From contig CAMYNL010000011.1 of the NCBI GenBank assembly GCA_947259705.1, forward strand, positions 23,292 to 87,291: a stretch of 64,000 nucleotides of DNA. Reading direction: 5' to 3'. Origin of the DNA: an uncultured Gammaproteobacteria bacterium (GTDB lineage: Bacteria > Pseudomonadota > Gammaproteobacteria > Arenicellales > JAANXG01). The notes below the pieces were generated by a model. It did no database searches, had not been told where the DNA came from, and worked only from the letters and a program-made list of their open reading frames with translations. Shown piece by piece: positions 8,307-17,355 of the stretch. Numbering within the stretch: position 1 is the stretch's first letter; each line of letters opens with the position of its first letter. The position numbers and the translations under genes were made by a program.

Positions 8307-9104
8307 ATGATGGCGGAGCTGTTGGCAAAATATGGACCCTGGGCGATGGTCACCGGCGCGTCCTCCGGCATGGGCGCCGAGTTCGCGCGGCAGCTGGCCG
8401 CCCGAGGCTTGAACCTGGTGCTCACGGCGCGTAGAGAGGAACTGCTGATACGACTAAGCGATGAACTGAGTTCGCAGCATGGCGTCGAGACCCGGGTAGC
8501 GGCGCTCGACCTTTCTCGAGATGACATACTCGGCGAGCTGGAGCGGGTGATCGATCCGCTCGAGATCGGGCTGCTGATCAACAACGCGGGATTCACCAAC
8601 GATGGTGACCTTCTTGACAACGATCTCGATGCGGAGATTCGCCTGCTTCACGTCAATTGTCGAGCGCCACTGATGCTCTCCCATGTCCTGGGCGCCCGCA
8701 TGCGCGAGCGCCGACGGGGTGGCATGATCTTCCTGGCTTCCACGGTAGCGTTTGCCGCGGTGTCACAGTGGGCCAACTACAGTGCCTCAAAGGCCTATGC
8801 CCTCGTGCTCGCGGAGAGCTTGGCGAAGGAACTGCGGCCGCATGGCGTTGATGTGATGGCGCTGTGCCCGGGCTTTACGCGCACCGAGTTCGCGAAGCTG
8901 GCACCGGTGAACAACGCGATGGCCATGGATGCCGACAAAGTGGTCGCGTTCGCACTTTCCAAGCTCGGGCGGACAACCGTGGCGATACCAGGTTTCTTCA
9001 ACAAGTTCGCCGTCGCCTCCACCCGCCTGCAGCCTCGCGCGCTGAACAGCTTCGTGTACAAGAAAATCATCGGCCCGACGCAGCGACTGAGTGGGGCGGT
9101 ATAG
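8307..9104 (+). CDS. Short-chain dehydrogenase/reductase
   Basis: A 265-residue classical SDR acting in the cytoplasm on an unknown hydroxyl/keto substrate. Visible motifs: the nucleotide-binding VTGASSGMGAEFA near residues 14-26, INNAG near 91-95, a catalytic Ser in FLASTV near 143, and YSASK with Tyr158 and Lys162. After the active site comes LCPGFTRTEF, the usual PG motif. The C-terminal extension (AIPGFFNKFAVASTRL) resembles YqjQ/DltE-like SDRs. Two adjacent ATGs (8307 and 8310) follow AGGAG; the first is used here. Confidence 0.9.
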   Translation: MMAELLAKYGPWAMVTGASSGMGAEFARQLAARGLNLVLTARREELLIRLSDELSSQHGVETRVAALDLSRDDILGELERVIDPLEIGLLINNAGFTNDGDLLDNDLDAEIRLLHVNCRAPLMLSHVLGARMRERRRGGMIFLASTVAFAAVSQWANYSASKAYALVLAESLAKELRPHGVDVMALCPGFTRTEFAKLAPVNNAMAMDADKVVAFALSKLGRTTVAIPGFFNKFAVASTRLQPRALNSFVYKKIIGPTQRLSGAV

Positions 9105-9176
9105 TGTCGGTGGGTGGAGACTCCGTTACCGGACTATCGGCCCGGGAAGGGCGGCTGGGACAAACCTTGCGCCGCC

Positions 9177-9857
9177 TTACTGTACCCCTTGTGGACGTCG
9201 ACAGGGCAGCGGATAGGTCAATCGAAGGGGCGCGAACGGGTAGTCGCGTTCCGGTTGGTAACATGTGACCTTGCCGATGCCGTCAGACCAGTAGAGATGC
9301 GGGTTGGCCTCTGACCAACGACCGGAAGCTACACCCGTCGGCCGCACATAGACGACGAAATGCAGGTGCAGTGGGTCTCCCGCGGCCATACCCGTGATGC
9401 CCACCGTGCCGATCTGTTGCCCCCGCCGAACCCGGTCACCGATAGTCACCAGTCTCTCATCGAGGTGAACGTACAGAGTTTGCACGTCATACCCGTTCTC
9501 ATTACTGCCGTGATCGATGCGCACCTGGTTTTCCCATGCCCAACTGCGGTGCGATTCCGTTACGATCCCGTCGGCGGCGGCCACAACGGGATCGGCCACC
9601 CGGCCACTTACGTCTATGCCTTCGTGGATGCCGGGAAAAATACCCGACTCGTCGGCCATGGAAACCGGTTGGAAACGCTGCTGTATCGACGGTGCAGCGG
9701 GGGGAAGGAATATGTCCGGAACCGGGTCACGGGATTCACCGTGATACTCCACGACCCAGCCGTGGAGTAGGTGTCGATGCGTTTTTCCGCAGGCGCAGGA
9801 CGAAAGCGCGAGAACGCTCAGAACGACGATCATGGAGGGGGATGACAATGCCTGCAC
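9177..9857 (-). CDS. M23 family metallopeptidase, probable lipoprotein
   Basis: A 226-residue predicted cell-wall endopeptidase (LytM/lysostaphin-like). The zinc site is intact: HEGIDVSG near residue 78-85 supplies one His and the Asp, and LHLHFVVY near 163-170 supplies the HxH pair. The N-terminus (VLSVLALSSCACG) has a lipobox-like LSSC with Cys21, so it is probably anchored in the envelope. The start is GTG 9857, with GAGGTC just upstream; an in-frame ATG at 9833 would also keep the signal. Family enzymes cleave peptide cross-links in peptidoglycan. It is convergent to the SDR gene. Confidence 0.85.
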   Translation of the reverse strand: MQALSSPSMIVVLSVLALSSCACGKTHRHLLHGWVVEYHGESRDPVPDIFLPPAAPSIQQRFQPVSMADESGIFPGIHEGIDVSGRVADPVVAAADGIVTESHRSWAWENQVRIDHGSNENGYDVQTLYVHLDERLVTIGDRVRRGQQIGTVGITGMAAGDPLHLHFVVYVRPTGVASGRWSEANPHLYWSDGIGKVTCYQPERDYPFAPLRLTYPLPCRRPQGVQ

Positions 9858-9945
9858 TTGACCTCATCTGGCAGAGCGGCTTACCTGGCGCTGCCGTTGT
9901 ATTTTCTCCGGCCTCGGACCAAACTGTACCCGACCGACGCCGTTG

Positions 9946-10416
9946 ATGAGTATCGACACGCTGATGATAAAGGCACGGTATGTCCACACCAACCTCATAG
10001 CAAGGGACTGGCGGCGCCTTGCCGGCTTCTACCAGCACGTTTTTGGCTGTCGCTCGGTACCGCCGGAGCGGGAGTACTCCGGCCCCGCTCTGGAAGCGGC
10101 CACTGCTGTTAGATCCGCGACCCTTAAAGGGGTGCATCTGCGTCTTCCGGGGTTTGGCGCAGGCGGCCCCACGCTTGAGATCTTTCAGTACGGCGAGAAC
10201 CTGCCGGCGATGCCGACCGCTGTGAATCGCCCGGGTTTTGGTCATATCGCCTTTGCGGTCGACAATGTGGCCGCGGCGCAGGAGGCAGTCCTGGCCGCCG
10301 GTGGCGGTCGGGTCGGAGACGTAGTCACGCTGCAGACCTCGGACGGTAAGCGAGTTACGTGGTGCTACGTGGCCGACCCCGAAGGAAACGTCGTTGAACT
10401 GCAGTCGTGGTCATGA
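9946..10416 (+). CDS. VOC family (glyoxalase/dioxygenase-like) protein
   Basis: A 156-residue protein of two paired beta-alpha-beta-beta-beta modules. The metal ligands expected in the superfamily are visible: His in YVHTNL near residue 14, Glu in TLEIFQY near 78, His in GFGHIAFAV near 99, and Glu in NVVELQSW near 150. Superfamily members include glyoxalases, dioxygenases and resistance proteins; nothing here picks one. ATG 9946 is taken over a TTG three bases upstream. It is divergent from the M23 gene (88 bp). Confidence 0.85.
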   Translation: MSIDTLMIKARYVHTNLIARDWRRLAGFYQHVFGCRSVPPEREYSGPALEAATAVRSATLKGVHLRLPGFGAGGPTLEIFQYGENLPAMPTAVNRPGFGHIAFAVDNVAAAQEAVLAAGGGRVGDVVTLQTSDGKRVTWCYVADPEGNVVELQSWS

Positions 10417-10637
10417 CGGCCGTGCGGCAAGCAGGTGACGTCGCAATCGGGATGCCTCCGGTTTACAGGAAATCGTTGACATGACAACAGGAGCTGCGGC
10501 GTGGGACCTTGGTGTCCAAATGATCAGCAACCGGTGGAGAGGATGACACGCCTACAGGCGGTATTGGCGGCGAGACGGAGTTTGACCCGGACCCGACGGC
10601 TGGATTCGGTAGATCTAGCAGCAAAGCGGCAGCTTGA

Positions 10638-11522
10638 TTATTTCTTGATGTCGAATCGGGGCTTGTTCGTGTAGCGGCTTTCCGCGTCGTAATATTCATC
10701 GAAGCCGACGAGTTTCTTGAGTTCATCAAACGGCATCAGGTCCGCGGCGGGGCGTCCGTGCTCGCGCAGTGAGATCAGGGATTTCTTCATTGCCTGCATC
10801 GACGCGCTGAGCAGCGTCAGGGGAAAGGCGGCGATCTTGAATCCCATTCTCTTCAGCTGGTCGGGCGACAACAGCGGAGTCTGACCGCCTTCGAGCATAT
10901 TGACCATCAGCGGTCCCGGCAATCCACCGCAGATCGTCTGCATCTCGCGCTCGCTCCGTGGCGCCTCCACGAACAGGATGTCAGCGCCCAGCTCGGCGAA
11001 CATCCGGGCGCGCGCCAGCGCCTCGTCGAGTCCGTGGGTGGCCCGCGCGTCCGTGCGGGCAAGGATGAGAATGTCCTCCCCCTGGTCGCGGGTATCCACC
11101 GCCGCCTGTACGCGCATGCATGCCTCGTCGCGATCAACGACTGACTTGCCACGGGTGTGACCGCAACGCTTCGGCGACAGTTGGTCCTCGATCATCAGCG
11201 CCGCAAAACCTGCGCGGGCAAAGCCCTGTACGGTGCGCCTGACATTGAGTGCATTGCCGTAACCGGTGTCGGCATCACCGATCACCGGAATCGACACGGC
11301 AGCGCAAATATTGCGACCCTGGTCCACCATCTCGCCGTAGGAGATCAGGCCGGTATCCGGCAGTCCGATCCTGGCCGCGGACACACCAAAACCGCTCATG
11401 AACGTGAGTGCAAAGCCAGCCTGCTCGATCAATCTCGCGGACAGAGCGTCGAAGCAGCAGGGCATGACAATCATGCCCGGTTGTTGCAACAGTTCGCGCA
11501 GCTTGTCAGCCGGTGTGATCAT
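10638..11522 (-). CDS. Isocitrate lyase / PEP mutase family enzyme (2-methylisocitrate lyase-like)
   Basis: A 294-residue TIM-barrel lyase. Hallmarks: DADTGYGN near residues 83-90 for Mg2+ binding and SPKRCGH near 116-122 with the catalytic Cys120, as in PrpB and isocitrate lyase. TDARATHGLDEAL and FVEAPRS follow. PrpB cleaves 2-methylisocitrate to pyruvate and succinate; other members act on oxaloacetate or dimethylmalate, so the exact substrate is uncertain. The frame stays open upstream to 11885, but that part overlaps the divergent gene and shows no homology; the ATG at 11522 gives the family length. No other methylcitrate-cycle genes are adjacent. Confidence 0.85.
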   Translation of the reverse strand: MITPADKLRELLQQPGMIVMPCCFDALSARLIEQAGFALTFMSGFGVSAARIGLPDTGLISYGEMVDQGRNICAAVSIPVIGDADTGYGNALNVRRTVQGFARAGFAALMIEDQLSPKRCGHTRGKSVVDRDEACMRVQAAVDTRDQGEDILILARTDARATHGLDEALARARMFAELGADILFVEAPRSEREMQTICGGLPGPLMVNMLEGGQTPLLSPDQLKRMGFKIAAFPLTLLSASMQAMKKSLISLREHGRPAADLMPFDELKKLVGFDEYYDAESRYTNKPRFDIKK

Positions 11523-11714
11523 ATTCGATGTCGGTGCCTGTTGGATGCGGCAGGGTGTATGAAGAAACGGAAGATAGCAGATCAGGCATCGAAGGCGGAA
11601 ACGGAGGGGATGCAGACAAGCTGTCCACCAGGGTCGGGCAGACATTCGCCGCAGGAAATCAGAGCTGTTTGACCGCCCTTTCGATCCCTGCCCGCTAACG
11701 TATAAGATGTAGCC

Positions 11715-12887
11715 ATGCGTACGGGACTGGAACAGCTGCTTGAGAATCCAAGGAAGTGGCTGAATGGCGGCCGCGTGGGGCTGGTCGCCAATCCCACTGC
11801 CGTGGATCAGCGGCTGGTCCACGCGGTTGATCTGTTGCATGACCATCCGGACGTAGACCTGCAATTGCTGTTCGGGCCCGAACACGGGATACGCGGTGCC
11901 GCCCAGTACATGGTCGGCGTGGGCGATTCGCGGGATCCCGTCACCGGCCTGGCGGAGGTCAGTTTGTACGGCGACAGCTTTGAGTCCCTGTCACCGACGC
12001 CGGCGCATCTGTCGCAAATCGACGTGCTGGTCATTGACATGCAGGATGTCGGCGCGCGCTACTACACTTACGCCGCAACCATGGCGCTGTGCATGCGGGC
12101 GGCGAAAACCCATGGCGTGAAGGTCCTGGTGCTGGACCGACCGAACCCCATTGGCGGCACCCGTATCGAGGGCGGCGGACTGGACCCGAGACTGGAGAAT
12201 TTCTGCGGCTTGTATCCCGTTCCGCAGCGCCATGCGATGACGCTGGGGGAGCTGGCCCGGCTGTACAATGATGCCTTCGGCATTGGCGCCGACCTGGACG
12301 TAGTGCCCTGCCAGGGTTGGCGCCGCCACATGTATTACGATGAGTGCGGCCTGCCGTGGGTGATGCCGTCGCCCAACATGCCGACCCTGGACACCGCGTT
12401 GGTGTATCCCGGTATGTGCCTGCTGGAGGGCACTAATCTCTCGGAGGGTCGCGGCACCACGCGTCCATTCGAGCTGTTCGGGGCACCGTTCATTGACGGG
12501 AGCAGGCTGGCGCGGACGCTCAGCGGTTATGACCTGCCGGGCATAGCCTTCCGTCCCTGTGTGATCCAGCCCACCTTTGACAAATTCGCCGGCCGGCGGT
12601 GCGGGGCGCTGCAGCTTCACGTCACCGATCGACAGGTATTCCAGGCCTATCGCACCGGCTTGGCGGTGCTGGTGGCCGCCAGGTCCCTGTGGCCGGAGGC
12701 CTTGTCCTGGCGCACGCAACTTTATGAGTTTCGTGACGATGTTCCTGCCATAGACCTGCTGACGGGCAGCCGGGCCGTGCGCGTTGCGATCGACAACGGC
12801 GAGGATCTGGATAGCGTGATGCGGGTCGCCTGTCGCGGCACCGCGGCCTATGATGCCGGGCGTGGTCGGGCGCTGATTTATGACTGA
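11715..12887 (+). CDS. DUF1343 / NamZ-like exo-beta-N-acetylmuramidase family protein
   Basis: A 390-residue protein with conserved DUF1343 blocks: FGPEHGIRG near residues 53-61, VIDMQDVGARYYTY near 106-119, DRPNPIGG near 139-146, MPSPNMPT near 216-223, and EGTNLSEGRGTTRPFE near 236-251. Characterised NamZ enzymes release terminal MurNAc from muropeptides and support peptidoglycan recycling. Known versions are commonly exported, but this one begins MRTGLEQLLENP with no signal peptide, suggesting a cytoplasmic role. It is divergent from the lyase gene, with 192 bp between. Confidence 0.85.
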   Translation: MRTGLEQLLENPRKWLNGGRVGLVANPTAVDQRLVHAVDLLHDHPDVDLQLLFGPEHGIRGAAQYMVGVGDSRDPVTGLAEVSLYGDSFESLSPTPAHLSQIDVLVIDMQDVGARYYTYAATMALCMRAAKTHGVKVLVLDRPNPIGGTRIEGGGLDPRLENFCGLYPVPQRHAMTLGELARLYNDAFGIGADLDVVPCQGWRRHMYYDECGLPWVMPSPNMPTLDTALVYPGMCLLEGTNLSEGRGTTRPFELFGAPFIDGSRLARTLSGYDLPGIAFRPCVIQPTFDKFAGRRCGALQLHVTDRQVFQAYRTGLAVLVAARSLWPEALSWRTQLYEFRDDVPAIDLLTGSRAVRVAIDNGEDLDSVMRVACRGTAAYDAGRGRALIYD

Positions 12888-13034
12888 TCCTGATTTGCGC
12901 TGACCACTTCCAGGGCGTTGCTGAGCGAACAACGCATGCGCAAACGGAGTTTCTGTCAGTGCACGGGGGTGAGCGGCCATTACACGGTATGAACGGCGGT
13001 TGTTGCCACGATGGTCGGCTTGTGTATGATTCCT

Positions 13035-13079
13035 CACTCGATCGGCACATGCTCGCACCAATTTAGTGCCGATCGAGTG
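13035..13079. promoter_or_regulatory. Perfect 14-bp inverted repeat before the RND efflux operon
   Basis: CACTCGATCGGCAC (13035-13048) is repeated exactly in reverse complement at 13066-13079, separated by 17 bases. Each arm itself contains the palindrome CGATCG. It ends 29 bases before the adaptor ATG, so it lies in the leader or promoter of the efflux genes. It could be an operator for a TetR/MarR-type repressor binding two sites, or an RNA hairpin close to the start codon. No regulator gene lies next to it. Confidence 0.6.
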
Positions 13080-13108
13080 CTAGACACGAAGCAACGCAGA
13101 TCCGACAG

Positions 13109-13912
13109 ATGGCGAAGATTCCGATGATTAAGGTAGCCGTTGCAGCACTGGTGGTGCTTTGTATTCCCCAGTCTGCCGCCGCCCAGGCGGTCCCCAACGA
13201 GGATTCCCGGGTTGTCCGTACCTCCACCGGCGTTGTGCTGCCGGACCGAAGCGTCACGCTTTCGGCAAAGATAGTGGGCCGCATTGCTGCGATCAACGCG
13301 GATGAGGGGGATTACGTAGAGCGCGGCGCGATCCTGATCGACATCGACGATTCGGAGTTGCAGGCCGAACTGGCTTCAGCGCAAGTCAACCTGAACCAGG
13401 AGAACTTGAGCGTATCGCACCTGGAAAAACTCGATAAACGTTACCGTAATCTCTATCGGCAGAAGTCGGCGTCCGCTGAGAAGGCCGACGAAACGGCATT
13501 TAGATACGCGATGGCGAAGGAGCAGGTGCGACGGGCGCAGGCGGCGGTCGATAAAGTGAAGGCCATGCTGGCGGAGACGAAGATCACGGCGCCTTTTTCA
13601 GGCGTAATTGTCAAAAGGGCGGCCGAACGGGGACAGGTCACGTCGCCGGGACAGCCGCTGCTGGTGCTCGAGGACCACAGCACGCTGGTATTCCGCACCA
13701 GTGTCAAGGAGGAAGACATTTCGCACATCGAGAAGGGTCAGACGGCGATAGTCACTATCGACGCCCTGAATGACCTCGAGCTTGACGGACGGGTGAGCAA
13801 ACTCATCCCTTCAGGTGACCTGAGTACGCACGAATTCGAGGTCGAGCTGGTCCTTCCGACGCAGGACAAACTGTATCCCGGCATGTTCGGCAAGGCGGAT
13901 TTCAGCCGATAG
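13109..13912 (+). CDS. RND efflux periplasmic adaptor subunit
   Basis: A 267-residue membrane-fusion protein that would bridge an inner-membrane RND pump to an outer-membrane channel. Residues 1-27 are a signal peptide ending SAAAQA. Then come a beta-strand/lipoyl half (VGRIAAINADEGDYVERG near 54-71), a coiled-coil hairpin rich in Ala/Glu/Lys (about 90-150), the second lipoyl half (ITAPFSGVIVKRA near 155-167) and a beta-barrel domain (VKEEDISHIEKGQ). It is shorter than typical adaptors (350-400 residues), lacking the C-terminal membrane-proximal domain. It precedes the pump gene by 76 bp and is presumably co-transcribed. Confidence 0.88.
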   Translation: MAKIPMIKVAVAALVVLCIPQSAAAQAVPNEDSRVVRTSTGVVLPDRSVTLSAKIVGRIAAINADEGDYVERGAILIDIDDSELQAELASAQVNLNQENLSVSHLEKLDKRYRNLYRQKSASAEKADETAFRYAMAKEQVRRAQAAVDKVKAMLAETKITAPFSGVIVKRAAERGQVTSPGQPLLVLEDHSTLVFRTSVKEEDISHIEKGQTAIVTIDALNDLELDGRVSKLIPSGDLSTHEFEVELVLPTQDKLYPGMFGKADFSR

Positions 13913-13988
13913 CGGTGATACCGGTCGGCGGCGCCCCGTTTCCATCGGGTGATTTATCCCGAACACGCGACAAGAAAAGTCGATAGTG

Positions 13989-16900
13989 ATGAGAACACTG
14001 ATACGTTTTTTTGCCGAACGACATATTCTCGCTAACGTTCTGACCTTTCTCATGGCGTTTCTGGGGCTAATGTCCCTGGGTGCAATACAGCGGGACAATT
14101 TTCCCAGCGTGGACATGCTGGAGATGACGATCACTACCCGTTATCCCGGCGCCTCCCCGGAAGACGTGGAACTCAACGTTACCAACAAGATCGAGGAAGA
14201 GTTGAAGGCGGTTGATGGCATAGAAAAATTTACTTCTTTTTCCATGGAGAACATCTCGGTGATCCGCGTCTGGATCGATCGAGATGCCCGCGATACAAAG
14301 AAAATAAAGACCGATGTTCGTGATGCCGTGGCACGGGTTTCGGAACTGCCCGCGGAGGTTGATGAGGACTCCAAGATCAAGGAGATCACGACTTCCACGG
14401 CCATTCCCGTCATCGAAGTGGGGCTCACGGGTGATGTCCCCTATTCGGAACTACGGAATCTTGCCAAGCTTGCGGAGAAAGAACTGCTGGCGGTTCACGG
14501 GGTCGCAAGTGTTACCAGGTATGGATTTCTGGATCGAGAAATAAAGGTGGAAGTGGCGCAGGACGCCATTGAGAAGTACCAGATCCCGGAACACGAAATC
14601 GTCGCCGCAATCCAAAACCGAAACATACGTGCTACCGGCGGGTCTTTCGAATCCTACACCAGCGAGAGAAACATCGTTACCCTCGCCGAATTCCGCGACC
14701 CGATGGAAGCGGCAGAGGTGATAGTTAGGGTCACTGACAAAGGCTCCACCATCCGCGTCAAGGACCTGGCGGTCCTGAGCGATGGGTTCGAAATACCCAA
14801 GGTACTGTCGCGAATGAATGGTACGCCGGCAATTTCATTGCTGGTCTTCAAGAAGGAGTCAGCCGACATAATACGTACCGTGGACGCGATAAAGGAACTG
14901 GTGGAAGCAAATGAGCAGCGGCTGCCAAAGGGAGTGCGGATACAGTACTCGAATGACAAGTCGCGTCTGGTGCGCAATCGCCTCGCGGTCGTCATGTCAA
15001 ACGGCATGCTTGGGTTGCTGCTGGTGGTATTCATGTTGACAGTGTTTTTGAACTGGCGGTCGGCTTTTTGGGTTGGTCTGAGCATACCGGTGGTGCTGCT
15101 GGGGACCATATTCATGCTGCCGATCTTCGGCGCATACCTGGACTCCATCGCGCTGGGAGCGATGATCCTGGTGATAGGTATCATCGTTGACGACGGCATC
15201 GTAGTCGCGGAGAACATATGGCGTTATCGAGAGCTGGGCCGCACGCCAATAGACGCTGCCGTGGAAGGGACCCATTCAGTGTTTCAGCCGGTGCTGACCA
15301 CCGTAATCACTACCGCCCTGGCTTTTCTGCCCATGTTCTTCATGTATGGAACCCTGGGTGACTTCATATTCGTCATCCCCCTGGTGGTGGTGATCGCCCT
15401 GGCGCTGTCATTGATTGATACGTTATTTCTGTTGCCGGCCCATGTTATTGCCGGCGTAAAAGACGTGCCGGAGGCACAGCCGCGCAGCAGGGCGCGGTGG
15501 TTCCTTGGCTTCCAGGAGCGCTTTGCAGGCATGCTGGGCGCAGCTCTGCGAGCCCGCTACGTGGTCGTCGCGGTCTTCATGGCGGCGCTGCTCGGCGCCT
15601 TCTGGTACGCCGGGCGCTATATGGATTTCGTGTTGTTTCCGACGCAGTCTGCCGATGAGTTCTACATCCTGGTAGAACTCCCCAGCGGTTCCTCCCTGGA
15701 GTACACTGCCGCGAAAACCAGGGACGTTGAAGAAATCGTCGCATCGCTGGCGGACAGCGAACTCGACTCCTACATCACCAGGATAGGCACCCATGGCCAG
15801 TTCAACCTGGGCGAGAACGAGAACTGGGCGCTGCTGGGCGTTTACCTGACCGCGTTCGCAAAACGGGACCGCGATGCCGATCAGATCGTGGAAGCGCTGC
15901 GTTCCCAAAGCGACGATCTTGCGGGATTCACACACGTAACCTATGTCATTGACAGCGGCGGCCCCCCGGTGGGTCGGCCGGTGACCCTGCGAGTTGTCGG
16001 CAGTGACGACGACAGACGCACGGCACTTGCGGACGTGGTGGTTACCAGGCTGGCCGCGCTGGAAGGAGTCAAGGATATCGACCGTGACGACAAGGTGGGC
16101 AAGGAACAGATCAAAATAAATCTCGATTACGTGCGCCTGGCAGAGCAGGATCTCAGCGTCGCCGACGTCGCGAAAAGCATTCGGCTCGCCTACGATGGAG
16201 AGATCGTTACGTCAGTGCGCTACGGCGATGAGGACGTCGATTTCCGCGTCATTCTGGAAGAATCGGCGCGCGGGTCGGCTGAGCTGCTGGGGCAACTCGT
16301 GGTCCCGAATACGACCGGGCGATTCATCAAGCTGCGCGAGGTCGCGGACTTCATGGTGGAGCCCGGACCCTCCAACGTCTACCACTTTGACAACGAACGT
16401 ACGATCACCATCACGGCGGATGTTGATAAATCGAAGACGACACCACTGGTGGCCACCAGAGCCGCACTGGATGGCATTGATCTCGATCGCGACTGGCGAG
16501 GACTGCGTATCAAGGTAGGGGGGGAAACCGAGGAAACAGAGAGATCAATGGGCAGCCTGTTCGTGGCATTCGCTGCCGCTGCGGTCGGAATCTACCTGGT
16601 ACTCCTGTTGTTGTTCAATTCGATGTTGCAGCCGTTGCTGGTAATGTTCGCGATTCCATTTGGCCTGACCGGCGTGATCCTGGCTTTCGCGCTGCATCAG
16701 GAGTCACTGGGCTTCCTTGCCATGCTGGGCGTCATCGGGTTGACGGGCATCGTCGTGAATGATTCGCTTATCCTTGTCGACCTGGCGAATTCGCTGCGCA
16801 GTCAGAGGCCGGATGCCGCGCCATCCGACCTGATCGTGGAAGCCAGCAAACGCAGAATGCGGCCTATCCTGTTGACCTCCATCACCACGGTTGCCGGCCT

Positions 16901-17111
16901 GCTCCCAATGGCATATGGCCTGGGCGGCTCCGACCCGTTCTCGGCGCCCATGGCGCTGGCCATGGGATACGGGATCCTTTTTGCCACGCCGCTCACGCTA
17001 ATTTTTCTTCCTTGCTTGCTGATGATGCAGGTGGACCTCGCGACTCTCGCCGACGAAGCGCGCCGGCGTTGGCGCAGGGCCGTAACAGCGGCGCCGGCGA
17101 ATGGTGAGTAA
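13989..17111 (+). CDS. RND efflux transporter permease
   Basis: A 1040-residue inner-membrane pump with the full RND layout: a TM helix at residues 12-30, a large periplasmic loop, TM2-6 from about residue 335, a second loop, and TM8-12 from about residue 855. TM4 carries VIGIIVDDGIVVAENI with the twin aspartates of the proton relay. TM10 carries GLTGIVVNDSLILVDL, with Asn where AcrB has its relay lysine, so this is not a close AcrB homologue. GTG 13986 is immediately in frame; ATG 13989 is used. No outer-membrane channel gene is adjacent, so the pump would rely on one elsewhere. The substrate is unknown. Confidence 0.92.
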   Translation: MRTLIRFFAERHILANVLTFLMAFLGLMSLGAIQRDNFPSVDMLEMTITTRYPGASPEDVELNVTNKIEEELKAVDGIEKFTSFSMENISVIRVWIDRDARDTKKIKTDVRDAVARVSELPAEVDEDSKIKEITTSTAIPVIEVGLTGDVPYSELRNLAKLAEKELLAVHGVASVTRYGFLDREIKVEVAQDAIEKYQIPEHEIVAAIQNRNIRATGGSFESYTSERNIVTLAEFRDPMEAAEVIVRVTDKGSTIRVKDLAVLSDGFEIPKVLSRMNGTPAISLLVFKKESADIIRTVDAIKELVEANEQRLPKGVRIQYSNDKSRLVRNRLAVVMSNGMLGLLLVVFMLTVFLNWRSAFWVGLSIPVVLLGTIFMLPIFGAYLDSIALGAMILVIGIIVDDGIVVAENIWRYRELGRTPIDAAVEGTHSVFQPVLTTVITTALAFLPMFFMYGTLGDFIFVIPLVVVIALALSLIDTLFLLPAHVIAGVKDVPEAQPRSRARWFLGFQERFAGMLGAALRARYVVVAVFMAALLGAFWYAGRYMDFVLFPTQSADEFYILVELPSGSSLEYTAAKTRDVEEIVASLADSELDSYITRIGTHGQFNLGENENWALLGVYLTAFAKRDRDADQIVEALRSQSDDLAGFTHVTYVIDSGGPPVGRPVTLRVVGSDDDRRTALADVVVTRLAALEGVKDIDRDDKVGKEQIKINLDYVRLAEQDLSVADVAKSIRLAYDGEIVTSVRYGDEDVDFRVILEESARGSAELLGQLVVPNTTGRFIKLREVADFMVEPGPSNVYHFDNERTITITADVDKSKTTPLVATRAALDGIDLDRDWRGLRIKVGGETEETERSMGSLFVAFAAAAVGIYLVLLLLFNSMLQPLLVMFAIPFGLTGVILAFALHQESLGFLAMLGVIGLTGIVVNDSLILVDLANSLRSQRPDAAPSDLIVEASKRRMRPILLTSITTVAGLLPMAYGLGGSDPFSAPMALAMGYGILFATPLTLIFLPCLLMMQVDLATLADEARRRWRRAVTAAPANGE

Positions 17112-17355
17112 CAAACGTTGATCGAGCAGGCGGCGGGTTCACCCCGGGGCATCCTATGCATGCAGCCGACCATATATTAAGATTGAGCGCTAAACAGAGA
17201 ATCCCGCTACTGTCTTTCCATGAAGGAATGGGCGTATCCGTGATGAATCGATACCGCTGTACCGGTTGCCGGCCAGCAACCACATCACCGTTCCCCGCCC
17301 TTGAGGTTCGGCTACCATGCCCGGCGGGCGCACATCAGCGTGAGGCATTGATTCC

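Noticed and set aside
10638..11885. Longer frame for the lyase gene, extending 121 codons upstream of 11522
   Set aside because: The extra part overlaps the divergent NamZ-like gene, is compositionally odd and has no family match; homology begins at the ATG at 11522.
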